From Paenibacillus phyllosphaerae (GTDB lineage: Bacteria > Bacillota > Bacilli > Paenibacillales > Paenibacillaceae): a stretch of 64,000 bases of DNA. Below are positions 43,999 through 53,648 of this stretch, piece by piece (the stretch's first letter is position 1; the number at the start of each line of letters is the position of its first letter). The notes below the pieces were generated by a model, which saw nothing but the letters and a program-made list of their open reading frames with translations, was not told the origin of the DNA and did not search any database. Made by a program: the position numbers and the translations under genes. The DNA lies in the NCBI RefSeq assembly GCF_014192105.1, contig NZ_JACHXK010000007.1, positions 62,001-126,000 of the forward strand. Direction: 5' to 3'.

Positions 43999-46188
43999 TC
44001 AATGGCGGCCGCCGTCACCCCAGGCAGCAAGCTCCATCTCGAAATCGTTCTCGAAATCCGGACTGATCGGCGTCACGCGCACGTTCACGTTCGCCTTCCA
44101 GATGTTAATCGCCACGTCAGGAGACACGCCTTCGTAGACAAAACATCCTTTGGACTGCTGCTGTACCTGCTCCAGCTTCGCCTTCCAGATCCCGCGGTTC
44201 CCGTCGGAACCGACTGCCTCTACGCGGACGTCCTTGTGCCAGATGCCCCCGAGCTGGATCTCGGCGCGGAGACCCGTCTTGTTCAGCCCGATCCGGCTGC
44301 TGTGGTCGGCCAGAATCTCCACTTTCTTAACCCGCACGCAAGGCCAGTTATTCCGGATGAATGCCTTATAGGCGGCTACTCTTGACGCGACTTCGAAGTG
44401 ATCCGCCGCGAACCTTTTGCCCCGTGCTGCTGCAGGAACGTAGATCTTGTGCCAGTAATCGCTTACCATTCTATGCGTGTTATAGACGGGCGCGAGCGTA
44501 CAGATCGATTCCTTCATCATGTTGATCCATTCCGTCGGAATGGCGCGTTCTCCCCGCTTATAGAAGAGGGGAACGATCTCGCTCTCCAGCAGCTGGTACA
44601 GCGCCTCGCTATCTTGCTGTGCCTGGTACTCGGGGTCGCCGTCGGTCGCGCCGTCGATCGCCCAGCCGTTGCGCCCATTGTAGCCTTCGACCCACCAGCC
44701 GTCCAGAACGCTGCAGTTGAGTACGCCGTTCATCGCCGCCTTCTGACCGCTGGTCCCGCTCGCTTCCATCGGCTTCACCGGCGTATTCAGCCATACGTCG
44801 ACGCCTTGAACCAGCTTCTTGGCCTTATCCATCGCATAGTTCTCCACGATAAAGACGCGGTTCTTGAATCGCTCCTCCCGGGTCAGCTCCACGATTCGCC
44901 GGATCAGTTCCTTGCCCGGTCCGTCCGCGGGGTGCGCCTTCCCGGCGAAAACGAGACATACCGGACGCTCGGGATTCCCGACAATATGCGCGAGCCGTTC
45001 CAGATCGCGGAAGATGAGCAACGCCCGCTTGTAGGTCGCGAACCGCCTCGCGAACCCGATGATCAGCGGCGCTCCACCGGATAGGGCAAGCGGCAGGCCG
45101 AGCTCTTCCACCATCTCGGCTTTGGCCCGTTGGTGCTCCGCCCACAACTCCGCGGACGGGATATCCCGCACGGCGGTCCACACGTCTTGTTCGGACGTGC
45201 GGACATCCCAGCCGTACGGGAGGTGCCGGTCGAACAGCCCTTTTATCCCGTCAGCCAGCCACGTCCCGATGTGAATGCCATTCGTCACGGAATCCACGGG
45301 AATATCCTGCCTTGGAATATGCGGCATCCATCGGTGGAACAGATCCTTCGTTACCTCGCCGTGCAGCTTGCTTACCCCGTTCACCTTCGACGATGTGCTG
45401 ACCGCAAGCCTTGTCATGTTAAAGGCGCCATCCAATAAGCCGAGCGAGAGCACACGCTCTCTGTCCGTCCCCAGCTGCCAGTAGAACTCCCCGAAATAAC
45501 GGTCCATCATATCGATGGAGAAGACGTCGTGCCCTGCCGGAACCGGCGTGTGCGTCGTGAACACCGTGCTCGCCTTGACCGCTTCGAGCGCCGTCTCGAA
45601 CGGTACCCCCTCGGCCGACAACATGCGGATGCGTTCGAGCGTCAGGAAGGCGGAATGCCCTTCATTCATATGATAGACGTCCGGTTGGATGCCTAGCGCT
45701 GCCAGCAGTCTCGCGCCTCCGACGCCCAGCAGGATCTCTTGGCTGATGCGGGCATCGTGATCGCTCGGGTAGAGCGTATCGGTCAAGCGGCGGTCGTGAT
45801 CGCTATTGCCTTCCACATCGGTATTCAAGAGATAAAGCGTGACGGGCCCCAGTTGGACGGAATACGCCCCAGCATATACATCCCTGCCGGCGACCGTAAC
45901 ACGGATAACGACCGGCCGATCATCCGCATCTACCACGAGCTGAACCGGATAGATGCTCGCCTTCAGATCGACCTCCGGATACCATTGCTGCTGTACGCCC
46001 GCCTCGTTGATGTGCTGCTGAAAATAACCTTTGCCATAAAATATGCCTACGCCCGTAAGCGGAACATTCATGTCTGCGGCTGCCTTGATATGGTCGCCCG
46101 CTAATATGCCAAGGCCGCCCGAGTAAATCGGTAAGGATGCATCGAGCCCGAACTCTGCGGAGAAATACGCTACACCGCCGTTTGGCAT
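43999..46188 (-). CDS. glgP: Alpha-glucan phosphorylase, short type (GT35)
   Basis: 729 residues; releases glucose-1-phosphate from alpha-1,4-glucans. Shorter than classical GlgP (about 800-850) and of the GT35 subgroup seen with an AYFSAEFGLDASLPIYSGGL N-terminus. The PLP-binding Lys483 is in EASGTSGQKAAMNG; TTHTPVPAGHDVF and NEGHSAFLTLERIRML are other family blocks. GAGGTGGG precedes ATG 46188. It is not accompanied by glgBCDA genes, so it may degrade malto-oligosaccharides or stored glycogen made elsewhere. Confidence 0.92.
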   Translation of the reverse strand: MPNGGVAYFSAEFGLDASLPIYSGGLGILAGDHIKAAADMNVPLTGVGIFYGKGYFQQHINEAGVQQQWYPEVDLKASIYPVQLVVDADDRPVVIRVTVAGRDVYAGAYSVQLGPVTLYLLNTDVEGNSDHDRRLTDTLYPSDHDARISQEILLGVGGARLLAALGIQPDVYHMNEGHSAFLTLERIRMLSAEGVPFETALEAVKASTVFTTHTPVPAGHDVFSIDMMDRYFGEFYWQLGTDRERVLSLGLLDGAFNMTRLAVSTSSKVNGVSKLHGEVTKDLFHRWMPHIPRQDIPVDSVTNGIHIGTWLADGIKGLFDRHLPYGWDVRTSEQDVWTAVRDIPSAELWAEHQRAKAEMVEELGLPLALSGGAPLIIGFARRFATYKRALLIFRDLERLAHIVGNPERPVCLVFAGKAHPADGPGKELIRRIVELTREERFKNRVFIVENYAMDKAKKLVQGVDVWLNTPVKPMEASGTSGQKAAMNGVLNCSVLDGWWVEGYNGRNGWAIDGATDGDPEYQAQQDSEALYQLLESEIVPLFYKRGERAIPTEWINMMKESICTLAPVYNTHRMVSDYWHKIYVPAAARGKRFAADHFEVASRVAAYKAFIRNNWPCVRVKKVEILADHSSRIGLNKTGLRAEIQLGGIWHKDVRVEAVGSDGNRGIWKAKLEQVQQQSKGCFVYEGVSPDVAINIWKANVNVRVTPISPDFENDFEMELAAWGDGGRH

Positions 46189-46457
46189 GTTCCCACCTCA
46201 TTTTCACCTAATATTGCGCTTTGTCGGAATACAAGTTTCGATAAGTAAGCGCATGACTTGCTTTTAAACTATATGCCGAATTATGGGGCATGTGCCTATT
46301 GCAAAATGTGCCGTTTTGGTCTTAGCTGGTCCGAATTTGTCAGGCCAGTCCGCGAATTTACTCTGAAAATCGGACTAATTAGAGCGGTATTTTCAATCGG
46401 ACGGCTATGCTATAGTTGTCGCATTCGAGTTGAAATGAATAGAGGACGTGATAAAAG

Positions 46458-49259
46458 ATGATCGCAACATTGAATCTGGAAGGAATCTGGGCGTTTCACC
46501 TGGACGAAGAGAAACAGGGCCTTCCGCCGCAGCTGAACGATACGATTGCCTTGCCGGGAACGACTTCTTATGCCAGAAAAGGCAAGCCGAGCGAGGCTGC
46601 CCATGTTGATTGCCTTACCGATGAATATGCCTTCGAAGGCTGGGCTTGGTATTCGCGCCAAGTCGAAATTCCGCCAGCATGGAGCGAACTGGACGCGCAA
46701 CTCTATCTGGAGCGCACGCGCGTAACGACCGTGTGGATCGACGGCGAAGAACTGGACACGCAGAACAGCCTGTGCGCGCCGCATCTGTATCATCTGCCAA
46801 GCCGGCTGACGCCCGGGATCCATACGATCACGATCCGTGTCGATAATACAGAATATCCGACTAAAGGCGGCCATATGACATCCCGCGACACGCAGACGAA
46901 TTGGAACGGCATCACAGGCCGAATCGAGTTGCAATTCGTCGGGGCAGCGTACTTGGAGGATATCCGTACCTATCCGAATGTGACTGACCGGTCCGTTACC
47001 GTTAAGGCCAAGCTGGTTGGCCAACCGATAGGCGAACTTATCGTTACCGCGGCAAGCACGCACGGCACGCAGGAACATACAGTCGAGTCTCGGATCTATC
47101 CAATCACCGGGCAAGACATTGAGCTGGTCTATCCGCTAGGCGCAGATGCGCTACTCTGGAGTGAATGGGAGCCGAATCTGTACGACCTGCAGTTTAAGCT
47201 GAAGCAGCAGGATACCGTCACGGACGAGCAACGGATTACGTTCGGCCTTCGCGAGTTCAAGGCGGAAGACAGCCTGTTCACGATCAATGGCGTGAAGACA
47301 TTCCTCCGCGGCAAGCATGACGGGCTTATTTTCCCGCTGACGGGATTCGCGCCAACGACGGTGGAAGAGTGGCTTCATGTCCTGGAGACGGCGAAGTCAT
47401 ACGGCATCAACCACTACCGTTTCCATACGTGCTGTCCGCCTGAAGCCGCGTTCGAAGCCGCGGACCGTCTGGGCATCTACATGGAGCCGGAGCTGCCGTT
47501 CTGGGGGACGGTAACGGATGAGACGTACGAGAATCATAACGCGGCCGAGCAGCAGTATCTCATTGAGGAAGGCTACAGGATCCTGCGGACTTTCGGCAAT
47601 CACCCTTCGTTCGTGATGATGTCGCTCGGCAATGAGTTGTGGGGGAGCAAGGAGCGAATCGACCGTATTCTGAAAGATTACAAGGCTTTCGATAACCGTC
47701 CGCTGTACACGCAAGGATCGAACAACTTCCAGTTCGTACCCGTCATCCTGGAACACGAAGATTTCTTCTCCGGCGTCCGGTTCTCGCGCGACCGGCTGTT
47801 CCGGGGTTCCTACGCGATGTGCGATGCGCCGCTGGGCCATGTGCAGACCGGACCGCAGGGCACGATGAAGGATTATGACGATGCCATCATACCAAGGGAG
47901 AGCGATGAAGCGAACCATGCGGGAACGGACAGCGGGACGATCCAGATCCAGTACGGCACCGAGGCGAAGACGGTGAATGCCGATGCAGCCGATGGCGTAC
48001 TTGTGCCACATGTTCCGGTCGTCTCGCACGAGATCGGGCAATATCAGACGTATCCCGACTTTGGCGAAATCAACAAATACACAGGCCCACTCAAAGCGCG
48101 CAACTTCGAACAGTTCCGGCAACGGCTCGAGGAGAAAGGCCTGGATCATCTGGCGGCGCAATATCACGCGAGCTCCGGGCGCCTGGCGGTCGAGTGTTAT
48201 AAGGAAGAGCTCGAAGCAGCGTTTCGTTCGAAGCGCTTGGCGGGCTTCCAACTGCTCGACTTGCAGGATTTCAGCGGTCAAGGTACCGCGCTCGTCGGCG
48301 TGCTCGACGCCTTCATGGATTCCAAGGGGTTGATCACTCCGGAAGAATGGCGCACCTTCTGTTCGGATGCGGTACTGCTCGCTCGGTTCCCGAAGTATCA
48401 TTACGAGACGGGGGAGAGCTTCACGGCAGACGTTGAGCTCCGTTACTTGCGCCCTCAACCGCTGCATGGTTTCACGCTGCAATGGCAGTTGACCGCAGGC
48501 GATGAGCATCTGGCCGGCGGCGAGCTGAGTGCGTCAGCGTACGAGTCGGGCGATTACGTGGATATTGGCCGCATTGCGATTGCGATGCCGAATGTGCAGG
48601 CAATGACGAAGTCGTCGCTTCAGTTCACAATCGCCGGGACGGATATTCGGAAGTCCTACGATATATGGATTTACCCAAGCGGCGTGCGTGTTGACGCAAG
48701 CGGCATCCGGTTGTTCGAGGCGTTGACGGAGGAAGCGGAGGAGCTGCTGGAACGAGGTGAACGTGTCGTTATCATGCCTAACCCAGGCGGTATCCAGAAT
48801 GCGATCGAGGGGACGTATTGCGTCGACTTCTGGTGCTATCCGATGTTCCGTTCGATCTCGGAGAGCATGAACAAGCCTGTACCGGTCGGTACGATGGGGC
48901 TCTTGATCGATCGCGAGCATCCGCTGCTGAAGCATTTCCCGAGCGAGGTCCATTCGACGGAGCCATGGAGGCATATCGTGGATCATTCGCGATCGGTCAT
49001 CTTGGACGGTACGGATCAAGAACTACAGCCGATCGTCCAGACGATCGATAACTTCGAGCGCAACCACAAGCTCGGCCTGGTGTTCGAATGCCGCGTCGGC
49101 AAGGGGCGCCTGCTCGTCTGCACGGTAGACAGCGAGCAGGCGGGAAGCACGCTGGAAGGCCGCCAATTCCTTCACAGCTTGTTCGACTACGCAAGGTCGG
49201 AACAATTCCAGCCGCGCGCCGAACTAGAGTTGTCTAGGGTCAAGGAGCTATTGAAATAA
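46458..49259 (+). CDS. Glycoside hydrolase family 2 enzyme
   Basis: 933 residues without a signal peptide. GH2 domain order: sugar-binding jelly roll (about 1-170), Ig-like (about 170-275), (beta/alpha)8 core (about 280-600) and a long C-terminal region. Acid/base Glu393 in SLGNELWGS, nucleophile Glu525 in VVSHEIGQYQTYP; the latter form is typical of a Firmicute/Bacteroidota GH2 subgroup rather than LacZ or GUS. Substrate could be a beta-galactoside, beta-glucuronide or pectic side chain. Only a weak GAGGACG site precedes ATG 46458. Alone in its transcription unit. Confidence 0.9.
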   Translation: MIATLNLEGIWAFHLDEEKQGLPPQLNDTIALPGTTSYARKGKPSEAAHVDCLTDEYAFEGWAWYSRQVEIPPAWSELDAQLYLERTRVTTVWIDGEELDTQNSLCAPHLYHLPSRLTPGIHTITIRVDNTEYPTKGGHMTSRDTQTNWNGITGRIELQFVGAAYLEDIRTYPNVTDRSVTVKAKLVGQPIGELIVTAASTHGTQEHTVESRIYPITGQDIELVYPLGADALLWSEWEPNLYDLQFKLKQQDTVTDEQRITFGLREFKAEDSLFTINGVKTFLRGKHDGLIFPLTGFAPTTVEEWLHVLETAKSYGINHYRFHTCCPPEAAFEAADRLGIYMEPELPFWGTVTDETYENHNAAEQQYLIEEGYRILRTFGNHPSFVMMSLGNELWGSKERIDRILKDYKAFDNRPLYTQGSNNFQFVPVILEHEDFFSGVRFSRDRLFRGSYAMCDAPLGHVQTGPQGTMKDYDDAIIPRESDEANHAGTDSGTIQIQYGTEAKTVNADAADGVLVPHVPVVSHEIGQYQTYPDFGEINKYTGPLKARNFEQFRQRLEEKGLDHLAAQYHASSGRLAVECYKEELEAAFRSKRLAGFQLLDLQDFSGQGTALVGVLDAFMDSKGLITPEEWRTFCSDAVLLARFPKYHYETGESFTADVELRYLRPQPLHGFTLQWQLTAGDEHLAGGELSASAYESGDYVDIGRIAIAMPNVQAMTKSSLQFTIAGTDIRKSYDIWIYPSGVRVDASGIRLFEALTEEAEELLERGERVVIMPNPGGIQNAIEGTYCVDFWCYPMFRSISESMNKPVPVGTMGLLIDREHPLLKHFPSEVHSTEPWRHIVDHSRSVILDGTDQELQPIVQTIDNFERNHKLGLVFECRVGKGRLLVCTVDSEQAGSTLEGRQFLHSLFDYARSEQFQPRAELELSRVKELLK

Positions 49260-49337
49260 TCGAATAGGCAATATAGGGTAGGCGCTTCCAAGAGGCGTCT
49301 ATTCGTATTGCGGCAAAAAGAAGTTCGACATTTAGGA

Positions 49338-49497
49338 TTGACGCCTAATAGGAGCGTTGCTATACTACTTAAGGCGTAAACATTACGAATTAACACCTTG
49401 AAATCGTAAAGTTTACGTTTTTGAAACCAACTGATGAAGAATGATATGCCGGACTTCATGTCTGGTTTATGCTTCTGCATTAATCGTAAAGATTACA
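49338..49497 (+). promoter_or_regulatory. Promoter with three Zur-like boxes for the metal importer
   Basis: TTGACG (49338-49343), a 17-bp spacer and TATACT (49361-49366) make a strong sigma-A promoter. Three palindromes of the form CGTAA-N3-TTACG lie downstream: 49375-49387, 49405-49417 and 49485-49497 (last with TTACA). They match the Bacillus Zur box (CGTAATNATTACG) in arm sequence and spacing; the first covers the transcription start. The leader before the first gene is about 160 nt. Confidence 0.8.
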
Positions 49498-49532
49498 TAA
49501 CTAAACTATTAACAGCAGTGGGGGATTCTCGA

Positions 49533-51062
49533 ATGTTCACTCGATCTATTCTATCTTTGGTTATGCTATGTTCCGTTCTTTGGTTGGCCGCATGCTCATC
49601 GAACGTTGCCGAGCGCCAACCGGAAACGAAGAAGAGCGTCAATCTGCTCTTTAACTTCGCGACCAGCTCGCTCGATCCCAATGTGGATTCCAGTTACGTT
49701 TCGCTTCGCGCGGGAATAACAGAGACGTTGATCCACCTTAATGATGAGAGTCTGACGATTGAGCCATGGCTGGCCGAGAGCTGGAATAGTACGGACGGAC
49801 AAGTATGGACGATCCAGCTGCGAGAAGGGGTTACCTTCCATAACGGCAATCCGATGGACGGGGCCGCGGTGAAGGCTTCCCTCCAACGGGCTATGCAGGA
49901 AAGCGTCGCTATCGCGAACGCTCTGCGCATCGAGTCCATCGAAGCTGACGGGAACACGCTGACGATCAAGACCAAAGCTCCTTTCCCCGAGTTTCCATCG
50001 GAATTGGTTCATCCGAACACATCGATCATCGATGTAACGGAAACGGATTATATCAATCGACCGATTGGCACCGGGCCATTCACCGTATCGGCATTCACGC
50101 CAGGAACCGCGGTAGATCTTGTGCGTTATGACGGCTACTGGAACGGACCTTCCAAGCTGGAGACGGCGCGTTTCTCCTTTAACGAGGATGCCAATGCGCG
50201 GACGCTTGCGCTGCAGTCCGGCGCTGCCGATATCGTCTTCCGCCCGGCCGTCGAATCGCTGGATAGCCTAAAAGCCGTAAGCGGCGTGACGGTCGACTCC
50301 ACTTCAACCTTCCGCGTTCATCAAATTACGATGAATCTGGAGCGGAAGCCGCTGCAAGACATTCATGTGCGCAAAGCCATCGATGCCTTAATCGACCGCC
50401 AAGCGATTGTGGATACGATTCTGAACGGCCATGCCGAAGCGGCTGCCGGACCATTCCCATCCAGCTTCTCCTTTGCGCCGGACTATCCGGCCAAACCAAG
50501 CGGCTTGGAAGCGGCCAAAGCTTATCTGCAGCAAGCCGGCTATTCGGAAGTAAATGGCGTCATGCAGAAGAATGGCGAGCCGCTCGCTTTGACCCTGCTT
50601 ACTTACAGTTCGCGCGCCGACTTGCCATTGATCGCGCAAGTGCTGCAGTCCGATGCGGGCAAGCTGGGCATCGGCGTCACGATCGAGCAGATTGAGCGGC
50701 CGGAAGAGTATATGGCTTCCAACCGCGACTGGGATCTGGCCACCTACAGCAATTTAACGGCGCCGCGCGGAGACGCCGGTTACTATTTGAACGCGACGTT
50801 CCACCCTCAGGGGGCGCTTAATTTCAGCGGCGTCCAAGATGCCGCGCTCACCATGCTCATCGATAAACTGAATGTCGCGATCGGGCAGCAAGAGCGGTCG
50901 GATATTGCAGAACAAGTCGCACGCTATGTCGACGAGCAAGCGTACAACTCGTTTGTCCTGCATCCGAACACGCTGGTCGCCTATCAATCTGAAAAGATCG
51001 CGAACTGGGTGACGTCGCGGAGCGAGTATTACATGTTGACCAATGAATTGGATGTGAAGTAA
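49533..51062 (+). CDS. Nickel/metallophore-type ABC substrate-binding lipoprotein (NikA/CntA-like)
   Basis: About 509 residues. Signal peptide with lipobox LAAC (AACSSNVAE), then the family 5 binding fold (LDPNVDSSYVSLRAGITETL, WTIQLREGVTFHNGNPMDGAAV, and IGTGPFTVSAFTPGTAVDLV). Nearest families are NikA and the staphylopine receptor CntA. ATG 49533 follows TGGGGGAT; the in-frame ATG at 49434 lies between Zur boxes 2 and 3 and is rejected. The Zur-like boxes suggest zinc (or nickel/cobalt-zinc opine chelate) rather than peptide uptake. Confidence 0.88.
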   Translation: MFTRSILSLVMLCSVLWLAACSSNVAERQPETKKSVNLLFNFATSSLDPNVDSSYVSLRAGITETLIHLNDESLTIEPWLAESWNSTDGQVWTIQLREGVTFHNGNPMDGAAVKASLQRAMQESVAIANALRIESIEADGNTLTIKTKAPFPEFPSELVHPNTSIIDVTETDYINRPIGTGPFTVSAFTPGTAVDLVRYDGYWNGPSKLETARFSFNEDANARTLALQSGAADIVFRPAVESLDSLKAVSGVTVDSTSTFRVHQITMNLERKPLQDIHVRKAIDALIDRQAIVDTILNGHAEAAAGPFPSSFSFAPDYPAKPSGLEAAKAYLQQAGYSEVNGVMQKNGEPLALTLLTYSSRADLPLIAQVLQSDAGKLGIGVTIEQIERPEEYMASNRDWDLATYSNLTAPRGDAGYYLNATFHPQGALNFSGVQDAALTMLIDKLNVAIGQQERSDIAEQVARYVDEQAYNSFVLHPNTLVAYQSEKIANWVTSRSEYYMLTNELDVK

Positions 51063-52007
51063 TTGTTTCGGATTCTAGGCAGGCGTTTCATCGAGGTCGC
51101 TTTGTTTCTGCTGTTCATATCGTTCATCAGCTTCCTGTTCGTGCGGCTAGCCCCCGGTGATCCCGTGCTGTCGATCCTTCGCGTGGAAGACGTCTCCGTC
51201 ACGACCGAACAAGTCGAAGCGCTCCGCGAGGAACTGGGGTTCAATGACCCTATGCTGCTCCAGTATGGCCGCTGGTTAGCGGACTTTGCACGAATGGATT
51301 TCGGACATTCCTATCTGACGAATCAGCCTGTGATGGACATGATTCTCGGCGCGCTGCCGGCAACCATCGAACTTGCTATCGGCTCCTTGCTGGTCATGCT
51401 TGTCGTGGCGATTCCGCTTGGCTCGCTCGGCGCTCTGTACCCGCGCAGCTGGATCGATCAGGCGAGCCGGATCGTGTCGCTGCTGGGGGCGGCCATCCCG
51501 AGCTTTTGGCTGGCGCTTATTTTCATCGATCTGTTCGCCGTCCGCTGGGGGATACTTCCCCCTATGGGCAGGGATGGATTGATTTCCGTCGTGCTGCCGT
51601 CTATCACATTAGGGCTTGCGATCACAAGCGTCTATGTCCGGTTATTGCGATCGAGCTTGCTCGAATCGCTGAGCGCCGAATTCATCCGGGCAGCGCGGGC
51701 GCGCGGATTGACGGAAGCCCGCATCTTCTTCGCCCATGCCTTCCGCTACAGCCTGCCGCCGGTAATTACCGTGTTCGGCGTCAGTCTGGGCAGCCTGATC
51801 GGCGGCGTTGTCGTCATTGAAGTCATCTTCGCCTATCCCGGCATCGGCAAGATGGTCGTCGACTCGATCCGATCGCGCGACTATCCGGTCATACAAGGCT
51901 ATATTCTCGTGATGGCGATAATCGTGTTTCTCGTGAACAGCGCGGTAGACTTGTCTTATCGCTATCTCAACCCGCAACTCGGACTTAAAGGAAGGAAGTA
52001 CAGCTAA
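51063..52007 (+). CDS. NikB/CntB-type ABC permease
   Basis: 314 residues with about six membrane segments. Starts at TTG 51063 directly after the TAA of the binding protein, with MFRILGRRFIEVALFLLF; weak ribosome site. Family blocks are FVRLAPGDPVLSILR, the EAA loop FIRAARARGLTEARIFFAHA and GGVVVIEVIFAYPGIGKM. First inner-membrane subunit of the dipeptide/nickel class importer. Confidence 0.93.
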   Translation: MFRILGRRFIEVALFLLFISFISFLFVRLAPGDPVLSILRVEDVSVTTEQVEALREELGFNDPMLLQYGRWLADFARMDFGHSYLTNQPVMDMILGALPATIELAIGSLLVMLVVAIPLGSLGALYPRSWIDQASRIVSLLGAAIPSFWLALIFIDLFAVRWGILPPMGRDGLISVVLPSITLGLAITSVYVRLLRSSLLESLSAEFIRAARARGLTEARIFFAHAFRYSLPPVITVFGVSLGSLIGGVVVIEVIFAYPGIGKMVVDSIRSRDYPVIQGYILVMAIIVFLVNSAVDLSYRYLNPQLGLKGRKYS

Positions 52008-52855
52008 TGGAGATCATGCATGCAGTGAACGCCGCCTTACACCGAACCCGCTTGAAAGCTGCAGCGCTGCTCTTCATGCTGTCCTTGGCGCTAGTCGCCG
52101 TCCTATACACTTTATTGGTCTTGAACCACGATCCCAATCTGGTCAGTCTAACGGAACGCTTATTGCCGATGAGCCTCGGACATCCGCTGGGCACCGACCA
52201 TCTTGGGCGTGACGTCTTGACGCGGCTTCTGCTCGGAGCGCAACAGACCGTCGGCTATGGACTCTTGGCGCTGCTCATTGCCGTCGTCGTCGGTGTGCCG
52301 ATCGGAATCTGGGCCGGAATCAAAGGCGGGCTCATCGACCGGATCATGATGCGAATCGCGGATTCCTTCCTGTCGTTCCCGGATACGATCGTCGCCATCG
52401 TCTTGAGCGGCTTGCTCGGAGCGGGGATCGAGAATCTGCTGCTGGCGATCGTCGTGGTAAAATGGGTCAGCTATGCCCGGCTTGCGCGCAGTACCGTGAT
52501 CAGCGAACGCGAGAAAGATTATATCCTGATGGCCAGAATTAACGGCCTGCGTACGGGGCGGATCATGCGCAAGCATCTGCTGCCGCATGTCATCGGCCAT
52601 GTGGTCGTGCTGGCCAGCCTGGACTTGGGTAAAATCATACTGCTCATTTCATCGCTGTCGTATATCGGGCTCGGGGCGCAGCCGCCGGCTCCGGAGTGGG
52701 GGGCGATGCTCAATGATGCCCGTCCTTATTTTCAGTCCAATCCGACGTTGATGATCTATCCGGGACTGATGATCGTGCTCGTCGTACTCGTGTCCAACCT
52801 GCTCGGCGATTACTGCCGCGACAAATTCGATGTGACCAAAGAGGTTCAATCATGA
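52007..52855 (+). CDS. NikC/CntC-type ABC permease
   Basis: 282 residues, five to six membrane segments. Contains the subfamily blocks HPLGTDHLGRDVLTRLLLGA and the EAA loop DYILMARINGLRTGRIMRKH, and ends with LLGDYCRDKFDV. AAGGAAGG lies before ATG 52007, which overlaps the preceding stop by one base. Partner of NikB-like permease. Confidence 0.94.
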   Translation: MEIMHAVNAALHRTRLKAAALLFMLSLALVAVLYTLLVLNHDPNLVSLTERLLPMSLGHPLGTDHLGRDVLTRLLLGAQQTVGYGLLALLIAVVVGVPIGIWAGIKGGLIDRIMMRIADSFLSFPDTIVAIVLSGLLGAGIENLLLAIVVVKWVSYARLARSTVISEREKDYILMARINGLRTGRIMRKHLLPHVIGHVVVLASLDLGKIILLISSLSYIGLGAQPPAPEWGAMLNDARPYFQSNPTLMIYPGLMIVLVVLVSNLLGDYCRDKFDVTKEVQS

Positions 52856-53646
52856 CTGTGCTATCGGTGAAACAGCTGTCCATTGCCGGCCCGCAGAATG
52901 GGGTCGTCCATCAGATTTCGTTCGACATTCAGCAGGGAGAATGGTTTGCGCTCGTGGGCCAGAGCGGCAGCGGCAAGAGCATGACGGCCTCGGCGATCGG
53001 GCAGCTGCTTCCTCCCAATATGAAGGCAACCGGGGAGATCTGGTGCGGCGGCCGGAATCTGTTGTCGCTGCCGCCCGGCGAGATGCGCGAGATTCGCGGC
53101 AAACGGGTTTCGTATATTTTTCAAGATTATCAAGGTTCGTTCACGCCTTTCCATACGATTGGGCAACACTTCGAGGAGGTGCAGCGTACGCATCTTACGT
53201 TGTCCAAGGCCGAGAGGAGGCAGCAGGCCAACTCGGCGCTCATCTCCGTGGGGCTGCAAGAAGAGATGTATGACCGGTATCCCGCTCAATTAAGCGGCGG
53301 ACAATTGCAGCGCGCGTCTATTGCGATCGCGCTTTTGCTCAGGCCTGATCTGCTCATCGCCGATGAGCCGACTACGGCGCTCGACAGCATGTCTTCCTTC
53401 CGCGTGTTGGAACTTCTGGCGAAGCTGCAGCAAGATACCGGCTGCGCGATTCTGTTCATCACCCACGATCTGCGCCATGTGAGGAAATACGCGGACCGCA
53501 TCGCCGTCATGAAGGACGGACACATCATCGAGACAGACGCCGCGCAGCAAGTGCTGCATCAGCCGCAACAATCCTTTACCCGCTTGCTGATCCATTCGTC
53601 CTTCTCGTTCGGCAACTTGAATCCACTACCATCGGCAGGAGAGTAA
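52852..53646 (+). CDS. ABC ATPase, NikD/CntD type
   Basis: 264 residues. Walker A VGQSGSGKSM (with Met in place of the usual Ser/Thr-Thr neighbour), Q-loop YIFQDYQGSFTP, signature LSGGQLQRASIAIALL and Walker B LLIADEPTTALD. The start overlaps the permease stop by 4 nt. One of two ATPases powering the importer. Confidence 0.94.
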   Translation: MTVLSVKQLSIAGPQNGVVHQISFDIQQGEWFALVGQSGSGKSMTASAIGQLLPPNMKATGEIWCGGRNLLSLPPGEMREIRGKRVSYIFQDYQGSFTPFHTIGQHFEEVQRTHLTLSKAERRQQANSALISVGLQEEMYDRYPAQLSGGQLQRASIAIALLLRPDLLIADEPTTALDSMSSFRVLELLAKLQQDTGCAILFITHDLRHVRKYADRIAVMKDGHIIETDAAQQVLHQPQQSFTRLLIHSSFSFGNLNPLPSAGE

Positions 53647-53648
53647 TC

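Noticed and set aside
47397-48509. Minus-strand open frame of 370 codons inside the GH2 gene
   Set aside because: Antisense shadow; the GH2 frame has intact catalytic motifs throughout.
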